NCBI GenBank assembly: GCA_900545085.1 | Contig: UQXU01000005.1 | Coordinates: 1-49,230, forward strand | Direction of reading: 5' to 3' | DNA length: 49,230 nt | Source of the DNA: an uncultured Eubacteriales bacterium | GTDB lineage: Bacteria > Bacillota > Clostridia > Christensenellales > Christensenellaceae | Shown: positions 35,798-42,826 of the stretch, in pieces | Layout: every line of letters begins with the position of its first letter | How positions within the stretch are numbered: the stretch's first letter is position 1 | The notes under the pieces: generated by a model | Database searches by the model: none | The model's input: the letters and a program-made list of their open reading frames with translations, nothing else | Told to the model about the DNA's origin: nothing | Program-made: the position numbers and the translations under genes

Positions 35798-36693
35798 GTC
35801 TCTTCCTCCTCTGTTTTTTGACCGCGCAGCAGAATAGGCGCGGGGAGAATGTTTTTTCCTTGTGATAATACCTGCTCCAGAGTACCTCGGCCCAAACTCT
35901 GAGAGAGGACGACTATGCGCCGGAATATGTCCAGCCTGAGCAACTCGGCGAAAAAAGGACGGCGCGTGATTTCTTCTATGCTGCTGCCATGCGCCGTGGC
36001 GATAAGCGCGACGCCGCAGTTTGCGTTTTCTCGTATCGCCGCCAAATCGCCCTCGCCGCCTATTTCGTCTGTGGCGGCGACTTCCGGAGAGAGCGCGCGC
36101 AGAGCCATGCTGAGTGCGAACGACTTTGGGCAGCCGTATATTACGTCAGTTCTCGGCCCGAGGTCGAACGCTCCGCCGCCGTAAAGCTCCGCTCGTTCGT
36201 CTGCGACGCAGACTTTTTTCTCGCTTGAGAGCCGAAGTATTACGTCGCGCAGAAGCGTCGTTTTGCCCATGCCAGGGGGAGAGATTATCAGCGTGCTTAA
36301 AACATTTCCGTTTTCTGTAATAAACGGCATGAGAGGCTTTGCTACGCCGCGCATCTGACGCGGAAAGCGCAGGCATAGCGATGTGAAGCCGCCGGGCATG
36401 TAGACTCTCCCGCCTCGCATAACCACTCTGCCTCCGACGCCTACGCGAACGCCGCCCTGGATAGTGAAAAAGCCTTGGGAAAGCTCGTTTTCAAATGCGT
36501 ACAGCGAATGCCGCGTCAGCATGAGAGCTATGTTTGCTATGTCCTGCTGGGTAGTCACGGCGGAGAGAACCTTCTCCGTTCCGCGATATTGAGCTATAGC
36601 GGCGCGTCCTGTTCTCAGACGCAGCTCTTCTATATGCTCCGTATCTGTCAGCTCGCGGGTTATTGCTTTGGGCAGCAGCTTTAGTACATACAT
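35791..36693 (-). CDS. spoIIIAA: Stage III sporulation protein AA, secretion-type ATPase
   Basis: 300 aa. Cytoplasmic AAA-type ATPase that probably powers the SpoIIIA-SpoIIQ channel in the mother cell. Walker A is SPPGMGKTTLLRD (about residues 138-150), Walker B VAATDEIGGEGDL (about 209-221), with IATAHGSSIEEI as the downstream conserved segment. FFTIQGGVRVGVGGR is the family's N-domain signature. First gene of the operon; the GGAGAGAGAAAG upstream is the ribosome-binding site and a sigma-E-like promoter lies about 35-60 bp upstream. Confidence 0.95.
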   Translation of the reverse strand: MYVLKLLPKAITRELTDTEHIEELRLRTGRAAIAQYRGTEKVLSAVTTQQDIANIALMLTRHSLYAFENELSQGFFTIQGGVRVGVGGRVVMRGGRVYMPGGFTSLCLRFPRQMRGVAKPLMPFITENGNVLSTLIISPPGMGKTTLLRDVILRLSSEKKVCVADERAELYGGGAFDLGPRTDVIYGCPKSFALSMALRALSPEVAATDEIGGEGDLAAIRENANCGVALIATAHGSSIEEITRRPFFAELLRLDIFRRIVVLSQSLGRGTLEQVLSQGKNILPAPILLRGQKTEEEETC

Positions 36694-36725
36694 CTTTCTC
36701 TCTCCTTTTCTCTTGTCGTTGTTAC

Positions 36726-36755
36726 AGTGTATGATGGGCTGTCCTTTTTTAATTC
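36726..36755 (-). promoter_or_regulatory. Sigma-E-like promoter of the spoIIIA operon
   Basis: Minus strand: GAATTAA (36755-36749), 15-bp spacer, CATACACT (36733-36726). The -10 fits the sigma-E consensus CATACAMT well, the -35 only partly. The position, 33 bp before spoIIIAA, is right for mother-cell expression. Confidence 0.55.
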
Positions 36756-36829
36756 CGAAATTATAGAAAGAATTTTAAATATTATGGGTGTCAAATTTTA
36801 ATTATTGTCTAAAGTCTCGGGCGCTGCGC

Positions 36830-36858
36830 TTGTAAATAGATGGGGCTTATGTTACAAT
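36830..36858 (+). promoter_or_regulatory. Predicted sigma-A promoter of the asp23-amaP operon
   Basis: TTGTAA at 36830-36835, 17-bp spacer, TACAAT at 36853-36858; predicted start near 36865, 80 nt before asp23. Confidence 0.65.
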
Positions 36859-36945
36859 AAATTCAGAAAGAAAGTTCCGTATGCCTCTGCGCCGATTGAT
36901 ATATAATTCGGCGTTCAGGGTACAATTCTCTTGGAGGTAAAAATT

Positions 36946-37347
36946 ATGAGCGATTTGGTAACTCAGCAGACAGAACTCAACGGTACAATCACTTTTGCAA
37001 ATGATGTAATAGCGACGATAGCAGCTATAGCAGCATGCGACATTGAGGGCGTGGCGGGTATGTGCGGCGGCTTCAAGGACGGCATAGCAAAAATGCTCGG
37101 CAGAAAAAATATCCGCCAGGGCGTTGAAGTAAAGGTTGACGAAGAACAGAGCGTTACGGTAAACGTAGAGATCATCATGGAGTATGGCGTAAGCGCGCCT
37201 GATATGTGCGCTAAAATGCGCGAGAGCGTAATGAATGCCATAACGACTATGACAGGACTCGCTGTAAAAGAAGTGAATATCGCTATAGAGGGCGTGCGCT
37301 TTAAGGATGTAGCTCCTGTGATCGAAGAGGCGGACGAAGCAGAATAA
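36946..37347 (+). CDS. Asp23/Gls24 family envelope stress protein
   Basis: 133 aa from ATG 36946, which follows TTGGAGGT. ITFANDVIATIAAIAACDIEGVAGM is the N-terminal signature (start of the Asp23 fold), then VKVDEEQSVTVNVEIIMEYG and MTGLAVKEVNIAIEGVRF. These proteins bind the membrane through AmaP, encoded next, and respond to cell-envelope stress. It is the first of a row leading to nusB, an arrangement common in Bacillota. Confidence 0.93.
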   Translation: MSDLVTQQTELNGTITFANDVIATIAAIAACDIEGVAGMCGGFKDGIAKMLGRKNIRQGVEVKVDEEQSVTVNVEIIMEYGVSAPDMCAKMRESVMNAITTMTGLAVKEVNIAIEGVRFKDVAPVIEEADEAE

Positions 37348-37431
37348 TTAGCCTCTGCATGAGCCGGAGAGAGCTTGGCTCTCCCCTCCGGCTCGAAGGT
37401 GCGGTTTAAGCTGAAATACGGAGGTTTTTCC

Positions 37432-37995
37432 ATGAAAATGGGCGTAGGGACGAGGATATTGTTTACCCTCGTCATGTTGTTTATCATTTTTGTTTCGCTT
37501 GTGATTATAGGTGTGTCGTTTGGGCTTATTCCTGCCGAATCTGCGCAGGAGCTTGCCAATGGATTGTTGTATACGGACTATAAATACATCTGGGCGGGAG
37601 CGTCCGTACTGCTCATAGTCATCTGTGCGCCGATGATATTTTTCGGCACGCGAAAGAGCGGCGGCGAAGCTCCAGCTTCGTTTGTGAATCAGAAGAGCGT
37701 GACGCTGCTCGAGACGGCAGACGGGAGCGTATCTATAACCGTCAGCGCGCTGACAGAGCTTGCCAGACGTTATCTTGCTTCGGTAGCGGGGCTTATGTCT
37801 TATGAAGTATATGTTTCCGTGAACGAAGAGCGCACCATAAATTTAAAAGTCAGCGTGACTTTCAGACCTGAGATAGTCATACCGGAGGTGACCGCCAACA
37901 TCTCCAAGGGCTTGACAGAATACATAAATCTCTATTCCGGCATACTCGTCAGCGAAGTAGCTATAGACGTGCTGCCTACTAAGCCTGCTAAATGA
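37432..37995 (+). CDS. amaP: Alkaline shock response membrane anchor protein AmaP
   Basis: 187 aa. Two membrane helices at about 8-30 and 53-72, then an Asp23-like cytoplasmic domain (VTLLETADGSVSITVSALTE, later INLYSGILVSEVAIDVLP). It tethers Asp23-family proteins to the membrane. ATG 37432 follows GGAGG; an in-frame ATG-less extension upstream was ignored. An imperfect hairpin (37361-37394, GAGCCGGAG/CTCCGGCTC) separates it from asp23 and may reduce its level. Confidence 0.85.
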   Translation: MKMGVGTRILFTLVMLFIIFVSLVIIGVSFGLIPAESAQELANGLLYTDYKYIWAGASVLLIVICAPMIFFGTRKSGGEAPASFVNQKSVTLLETADGSVSITVSALTELARRYLASVAGLMSYEVYVSVNEERTINLKVSVTFRPEIVIPEVTANISKGLTEYINLYSGILVSEVAIDVLPTKPAK

Positions 37996-38014
37996 TACAG
38001 TGAGGCGTTAAAAT

Positions 38015-38236
38015 ATGCAGTCTTTTAAAGAATGGGCGGCGGCTAACAAAGGTGTGCTGATAGGCGCCGGCATAGGCTTGATATTGGCGGTGATGATGCT
38101 GGTGTTTGGGTTTTTCCCGACCTTGCTCATAGCCTTTTTTGTGGGCGTGGGCGCAGCTTTGGGCGCGATGCCGCAGGTGCGGGCGGCGCTGAAGCTTTGG
38201 GCGTCAGGTTTAATAGAAAGGTTTTTCAAAAATTAG
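38015..38236 (+). CDS. Small DUF2273-like membrane protein
   Basis: 73 aa, with two hydrophobic stretches (GVLIGAGIGLILAVMMLVFG and LLIAFFVGVGAALGAMP) after an amphipathic N-terminus. Position between amaP and nusB and the FFPTLLIAFFVGVGAALG core fit DUF2273 envelope-stress-associated proteins. Confidence 0.82.
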   Translation: MQSFKEWAAANKGVLIGAGIGLILAVMMLVFGFFPTLLIAFFVGVGAALGAMPQVRAALKLWASGLIERFFKN

Positions 38237-38302
38237 TCGGCTGTTGGCGGGGGCAGATTTTTAGCTGTGCCTGCTTGAGCTATTTATAGAAGGAGAAGGT
38301 AT

Positions 38303-38809
38303 ATGAGCAAAAAGCTGGCCAGAGAGGCGGCTATGAGTTTGCTTTACGAATTGGAAGTGGGCGGAGGCTCAGAGGAGACGCTGATCCAGATGGGCGATGT
38401 GCTCAACTTTGAAAAAGTAGAAAAGCATAAAAAATACATAAATGAAGTAGTCGAGACGTTCAAGGCGCATAAAGAGGGCGTGGATTCGCTGATAAGCGGG
38501 CATACGCGCTCGTGGAAGCTTGAGCGTCTTTCGCGAGTTGATTTGTCTATACTGCGCCTCGCTGTGGTAGAGATGGTGTTTATGGGAACGCCGGTCGCGG
38601 TGATAATAAACGAGAGTATAGAGCTGGCCCGCGCATACTCGCTGGACAAGTCTCCGTCGTTTGTAAACGGAGTTTTGGGCGGGATAGCTCAGGAGCTTGA
38701 AAAAGGCGAAGATGAGCTGCGCGCGAAGATAATATCTTATGGGGAAGTTAAAGAAAATGAGGAAAATACGGAGGATGAGACCGAAAAAGGGTTTTGCGGA
38801 TTAGCATGA
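38303..38809 (+). CDS. nusB: Transcription antitermination factor NusB
   Basis: 168 aa. RNA-binding helical protein that binds boxA with S10 during rRNA transcription. REAAMSLLYELEVGG starts it; RLSRVDLSILRLAVVEMVFM and VAVIINESIELARAYSLDKSPSFVNGVLGGIA are strong family signatures. The acidic C-terminal tail is slightly longer than usual. Good AGAAGGAGA ribosome-binding site; its TGA overlaps the next start codon by 4 bp. Confidence 0.95.
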   Translation: MSKKLAREAAMSLLYELEVGGGSEETLIQMGDVLNFEKVEKHKKYINEVVETFKAHKEGVDSLISGHTRSWKLERLSRVDLSILRLAVVEMVFMGTPVAVIINESIELARAYSLDKSPSFVNGVLGGIAQELEKGEDELRAKIISYGEVKENEENTEDETEKGFCGLA

Positions 38810-39714
38810 TATATTTGGGGATAGACACCAGTTGTTATACTACGTCTTTGGCGGCAGTGGATGAAGACGGCGTTATAGTTGCGGATAGGCGGATACCGCT
38901 GGAAGTAGAACCGGGAAAGAAAGGCCTGCGTCAGTCGCATATGGTTTTTCAGCACATTAAAAACCTCGCGCAGATTGCGGAGAGCTTCCCCGGGAAAGTA
39001 GCTGCCGTGGCTGCAAGCGCAGCTCCCCGGCCTGCGGAAGATTCATATATGCCTGTTTTTGCCGTTTCCGAGTCTGCGGGAAAGCTGATGGCGGCTTCTG
39101 CCGGAGCGAAGTTTTATTCGCTGACTCATCAGCATGGGCACATCGGAGCGGCTCTTTTGGATAAACCTGAGATACCGGAGGGGGAGATGCTCGGGCTGCA
39201 CCTTTCCGGAGGGACGACTGAGCTGCTGCGTATAGTAGTGTGCAGAGGAATAATACATGAAATAGAGACAATAGGCGGGACAAAGGATATATCGTGCGGT
39301 CAGCTTTTGGACAGGACGGCGAATCATCTCGGGCTGCCGTTTCCGGGAGGGCCGGAGCTGGAGAAGATAGCGACGGTGCCGGAGCCCATGCGCGTCAGCG
39401 TGAGAGGAATGCGGTGTAATTTGTCAGGAGCAGAAACCGCGCTGAAAAAGCTGCGTATTTCCGGAATGCCGGAGGGCGTGGTCGCGGCTACGGCTCAAGA
39501 AGTAGTCAGAAATACAGTGCTGGAGCTTATAGCGAATGCAAAGCATATAACGGGGATAAGGCGAGTGCTGCTTTTCGGAGGAGTGATACGTAATATGTAT
39601 CTAAGAAAAAGTCTAAGAGATCCGGATATAATTTTTGCTGAGAAGCAGTACGCCAGCGACAACGCATGCGGATTGGCAGATCAAGCTGCGAAGCTGTTTA
39701 AATCGGGACTGTAA
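38806..39714 (+). CDS. Kae1-like (TsaD paralogue) domain protein
   Basis: 302 aa from an ATG that overlaps the nusB stop (ATGA). It has the ASKHA ATPase fold of the Kae1/TsaD family: IYLGIDTSCYTTSLA (phosphate 1), the metal-binding HxxxH in LTHQHGHIGAAL (TsaD has HHMEAH here), GLHLSGGTTELL (phosphate 2), and LLFGGVIRNMYLR near the C-terminus. It is shorter than TsaD (about 340 aa). Clostridia often carry such a second copy beside nusB; its substrate is unknown and the true TsaD should lie elsewhere in the genome. Confidence 0.85.
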   Translation: MIYLGIDTSCYTTSLAAVDEDGVIVADRRIPLEVEPGKKGLRQSHMVFQHIKNLAQIAESFPGKVAAVAASAAPRPAEDSYMPVFAVSESAGKLMAASAGAKFYSLTHQHGHIGAALLDKPEIPEGEMLGLHLSGGTTELLRIVVCRGIIHEIETIGGTKDISCGQLLDRTANHLGLPFPGGPELEKIATVPEPMRVSVRGMRCNLSGAETALKKLRISGMPEGVVAATAQEVVRNTVLELIANAKHITGIRRVLLFGGVIRNMYLRKSLRDPDIIFAEKQYASDNACGLADQAAKLFKSGL

Positions 39715-39843
39715 TGAATGCAATCCTGCGCCGGACGCCTGCGGCGCGCGGTTAAAAAAGTATTCATGTATTTTAAATTACTTTAAATTTAGTATAGATT
39801 GTAAGCGGATAAATAATTAAGTTTAATCCTAAGGAGAACGAAC

Positions 39844-40689
39844 TTGAACATAATAGACGGTAAGAAGCTGGCAGAGCGTCTGCGCTCTGAAATGGCGGCA
39901 GAAGTAAGTGAGATGAAGAAGCATGGCACGGAAGTGACGCTCGCGGTCGTACTTGTGGGGGACGATCCGGCGAGCGCAGTATACGTTAGAAATAAAGAAC
40001 GCGCCTGCGAAAAAGTTGGCATTCGCTCTTTGGCGTTTAAGCTCGGGTCGAGCACAACGCAGGAGGAGCTGAACACTCTCGTTCGTGAACTCAACGGCAG
40101 AGAGGATGTGCATGGGATACTTGTGCAGTTCCCCCTTCCGCCTCATCTGAGTCAGACAGAGGTGCTTTCGCTTATAGACCCCCGCAAGGACGTAGACGGA
40201 CTTACATTGCAAAATCTCGGCGCGCTTATGGCCGGAGAGAGCGGACACGTGAGCTGCACGCCTCTGGGAATAATAGAGCTGATAAAGAGCACCGGGACGC
40301 AAATCGCCGGGAAGCGCGCGGTTGTCCTCGGCAGGAGCAGGCTGGTGGGGAAGCCCGTGGCGCAGCTGTTGCTCGCTGAGAATGCGACGGTTACGATGTG
40401 CCACTCGCGCACACAGAATCTTGCGGAGGTGTGCGCCGAGGCCGATATTCTCGTTGTGGCGATGGGCAGAGAGGAATATGTCTCGGCGGATTTCATTAAA
40501 GAAGGGGCGGTAGTAATAGACGTCGGCATAAATCGAACGGAGAACGGATTAAAAGGCGATGTGGATTTTGACTCGGCGTCGAAAAAGGCGGGGTATATTA
40601 CACCTGTGCCGGGAGGCGTAGGCCCGATGACGATAACTATGCTTCTCAGCAATACTATAGACGCGGCTAAGAAGTTCACGGCGGGCTGA
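39844..40689 (+). CDS. folD: Methylenetetrahydrofolate dehydrogenase / methenyltetrahydrofolate cyclohydrolase
   Basis: 281 aa bifunctional enzyme of one-carbon metabolism. VGDDPASAVYVRNKERACEK holds the catalytic Tyr and Lys; HGILVQFPLPPHL, KDVDGLTLQNLG and PVPGGVGPMTITML are FolD signatures; GRSRLVGKPVAQLL is the NADP-binding loop. Starts with TTG after AAGGAGAACG. It begins 129 bp after the Kae1-like gene; a 6-bp GC hairpin (GCGCCG/CGGCGC near 39729-39748) lies between. The next gene begins 5 bp after its stop. Confidence 0.95.
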   Translation: MNIIDGKKLAERLRSEMAAEVSEMKKHGTEVTLAVVLVGDDPASAVYVRNKERACEKVGIRSLAFKLGSSTTQEELNTLVRELNGREDVHGILVQFPLPPHLSQTEVLSLIDPRKDVDGLTLQNLGALMAGESGHVSCTPLGIIELIKSTGTQIAGKRAVVLGRSRLVGKPVAQLLLAENATVTMCHSRTQNLAEVCAEADILVVAMGREEYVSADFIKEGAVVIDVGINRTENGLKGDVDFDSASKKAGYITPVPGGVGPMTITMLLSNTIDAAKKFTAG

Positions 40690-40694
40690 AAATC

Positions 40695-41552
40695 ATGAAA
40701 TATATCAAAGAGATAGACGCCAGACTCAGCGAGCTGCTGACGGAGAGAGAGCCGAGGCTGCTGTTCAGGTCTATGCGGTACAGCGTTATGGCCGGGGGCA
40801 AGAGACTTCGCCCCGCTCTGTGCATGATGGCGGCGGAGATCGCAGGGGCGGATATGAATGAGGCTCTGGACGTAGCGTGCGCGATAGAAATGATACACAC
40901 ATACTCCCTCATCCACGATGATCTGCCCGCGCTGGATAACGATTCTCTGCGCAGAGGAAGAGCGACGAGCCATATGGTGTTCGGCGAGGCTCAGGCAATA
41001 CTCGCGGGCGACGGCCTGCTTTCATTTGCTTTCGAACTCATGCTGGACAATGCGTCTAAATATCCTCAGCATTTTGACAGACATATAAAAGCTATGAGAT
41101 ATATAGCGAACGCGGCGGGCGTAAACGGCATGGTCGCGGGTCAGGTTGTAGATGTAGAGCTTTCCGGCGAAGAGGCGAACATGTCTCAGCTGGAATACAT
41201 TTATCTTAACAAGACGGCCGCGATGATACGCGGGAGCCTTCTCGCCGGTCTTTCGCTCGGGGAATATACTCCGGAGGAAGAAAAAGGCATGTCCGATTTC
41301 GGCAGGAGACTGGGCGTTTCGTTCCAGATAATCGACGACGTTCTGGACGTGGAAGGCGGGGACACGGGAAAAACCCCGGGCAGAGACGCCGCCGCGGGAA
41401 AGACGACGTTTGCGTCGCTTTTCGGAGTGGACGGCGGGAGAACAAAGGCGCGTGAGGTATATGCTCAAGGCGAGAGCGCGCTGAGCGTTTTCGGAGACAG
41501 AGCGTCTGAGCTGCTTTCCGTATGCGGCGAGCTGCTGACGAGAAAAAAATAA
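40695..41552 (+). CDS. ispA: Polyprenyl (farnesyl/geranyl-type) diphosphate synthase
   Basis: 285 aa class I trans-prenyl transferase. First Asp-rich motif HDDLPALDND (DDxxxxD type, as in bacterial FPP synthases), second motif IDDVLDVEG; FRSMRYSVMAGGKRLRPALC is the substrate-binding N-terminal signature and GKTTFASLFG the lysine loop before the C-terminus. Product length is predicted as C15 from overall similarity only. Works with IspH (encoded downstream) in isoprenoid supply. Confidence 0.9.
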   Translation: MKYIKEIDARLSELLTEREPRLLFRSMRYSVMAGGKRLRPALCMMAAEIAGADMNEALDVACAIEMIHTYSLIHDDLPALDNDSLRRGRATSHMVFGEAQAILAGDGLLSFAFELMLDNASKYPQHFDRHIKAMRYIANAAGVNGMVAGQVVDVELSGEEANMSQLEYIYLNKTAAMIRGSLLAGLSLGEYTPEEEKGMSDFGRRLGVSFQIIDDVLDVEGGDTGKTPGRDAAAGKTTFASLFGVDGGRTKAREVYAQGESALSVFGDRASELLSVCGELLTRKK

Positions 41553-41577
41553 TACGGGGATACGTCGGAGGAAGAGT

Positions 41578-42228
41578 ATGCTTAAAATTGCTATAGACGG
41601 ACCTGCAGGCGCGGGCAAGAGTACCGTGGCGAAGCTGCTGGCTAAAGAGCTGGATATAAACTATATGGATACGGGCGCTATGTATCGAGCGGCCGCGTAT
41701 TATATGCTCGGCAGGGGGATAGAACCTGCAGACAGAGAGAGTGTGAGCGCCGCCCTTGCAGATATGAACATGGAGATTGTCTACGACAAGGGAGAACAGC
41801 ATGTGCTGATAAACGGCGTCGACGTTACGCCATATCTGCGCACGAATGAAATATCTTCCGCCGCAAGTGCGATCGCAGCCGTTCCCGAGCTGCGCGGTGT
41901 GCTGACAAAAATACAGCGCGATACGGCTGAAAAATTTGATATAGTTATGGACGGCAGAGATATAGGAACGTGCGTCCTGCCGAATGCGGACGTAAAGGTG
42001 TTTATTACGGCGAGCTCGAGAGAGCGCGCGCGCAGAAGATTGAAGGATCTGGGCGAAGGCTCTCTGGACGAGATAGAGGCGCAGATAATACAGCGCGACA
42101 AAAACGATTCCAGCCGGGAGACGGCTCCTTTGAAGCAGGCTGACGACGCTGAGTTTATAGATACGACTGACATGAGCATAGAGCAGGTGCTTCAAAAACT
42201 GATAGACTGCGTAAGGGCGGTACAATGA
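41578..42228 (+). CDS. cmk: Cytidylate kinase
   Basis: 216 aa. P-loop IDGPAGAGKSTVAKLLAKEL, then MDTGAMYRAAAYYML (CMP site), MDGRDIGTCVLPNADVKVFI and ERARRRLKDL (lid). Phosphorylates CMP and dCMP. First of the cmk-plsC-ispH/rpsA cluster common in Clostridia; GGAGGAAG precedes the start. Confidence 0.95.
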   Translation: MLKIAIDGPAGAGKSTVAKLLAKELDINYMDTGAMYRAAAYYMLGRGIEPADRESVSAALADMNMEIVYDKGEQHVLINGVDVTPYLRTNEISSAASAIAAVPELRGVLTKIQRDTAEKFDIVMDGRDIGTCVLPNADVKVFITASSRERARRRLKDLGEGSLDEIEAQIIQRDKNDSSRETAPLKQADDAEFIDTTDMSIEQVLQKLIDCVRAVQ

Positions 42229-42229
42229 A

Positions 42230-42826
42230 TTGATCTACAGAATACTGCGGGCGATAGTAAAGCCTATATTTTGTCTGCTGTACAGAGTCAAAATAGACGG
42301 TGCGGAAAACGGAAAAATAGACGGCAGGACTATGGTGATAGCAAACCATAAGAGCAACTGCGATCCGATATTGATGCATTTGCTGTTTAAGCCGAAGATA
42401 CGCCTGATGGCAAAAAAAGAACTGTTTAAAAATAGATTTTTCGGCGCCGTTCTCCGTGCGTTTGGCGCATTTCCCGTGAGCCGCGGCGAATCAGACGCAG
42501 CCGCCGTTTCAAATGCGATGAAAATGGTCGCGGACGGAGAGCTGGTAGGGATATTCCCGGAGGGCACCAGAATAAAAGGGGACGCTCTGGGCAAATTCCA
42601 GCCCGGCGTAGCCATGATGGCTATGAGATCCAAGGCGGCGATAATCCCTGTGTATATAGACAGAAAGCTCAAGCTGTTTCGGAGGACGCATGTTACAATA
42701 GGCACTCCGATAGATCTTTCGGCGAGAGTGGATAAAACGTCTAAAATACATGACAGAATAAAGCAGGGGACAGAAATACTTGAAAGTGAAATGCAGTATT
42801 TGCAGGAGCGGACGGCGAATAAATGA
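42230..42826 (+). CDS. plsC: 1-acyl-sn-glycerol-3-phosphate acyltransferase
   Basis: 198 aa. Catalytic NHKSNCDPI (HxxxxD), PVSRGESDA, and FPEGTRIKGD, the acyl acceptor site. Makes phosphatidic acid from lysophosphatidate at the membrane. TTG start 1 bp after the cmk stop; its own stop overlaps the next ATG by 4 bp (ATGA). Confidence 0.92.
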   Translation: MIYRILRAIVKPIFCLLYRVKIDGAENGKIDGRTMVIANHKSNCDPILMHLLFKPKIRLMAKKELFKNRFFGAVLRAFGAFPVSRGESDAAAVSNAMKMVADGELVGIFPEGTRIKGDALGKFQPGVAMMAMRSKAAIIPVYIDRKLKLFRRTHVTIGTPIDLSARVDKTSKIHDRIKQGTEILESEMQYLQERTANK

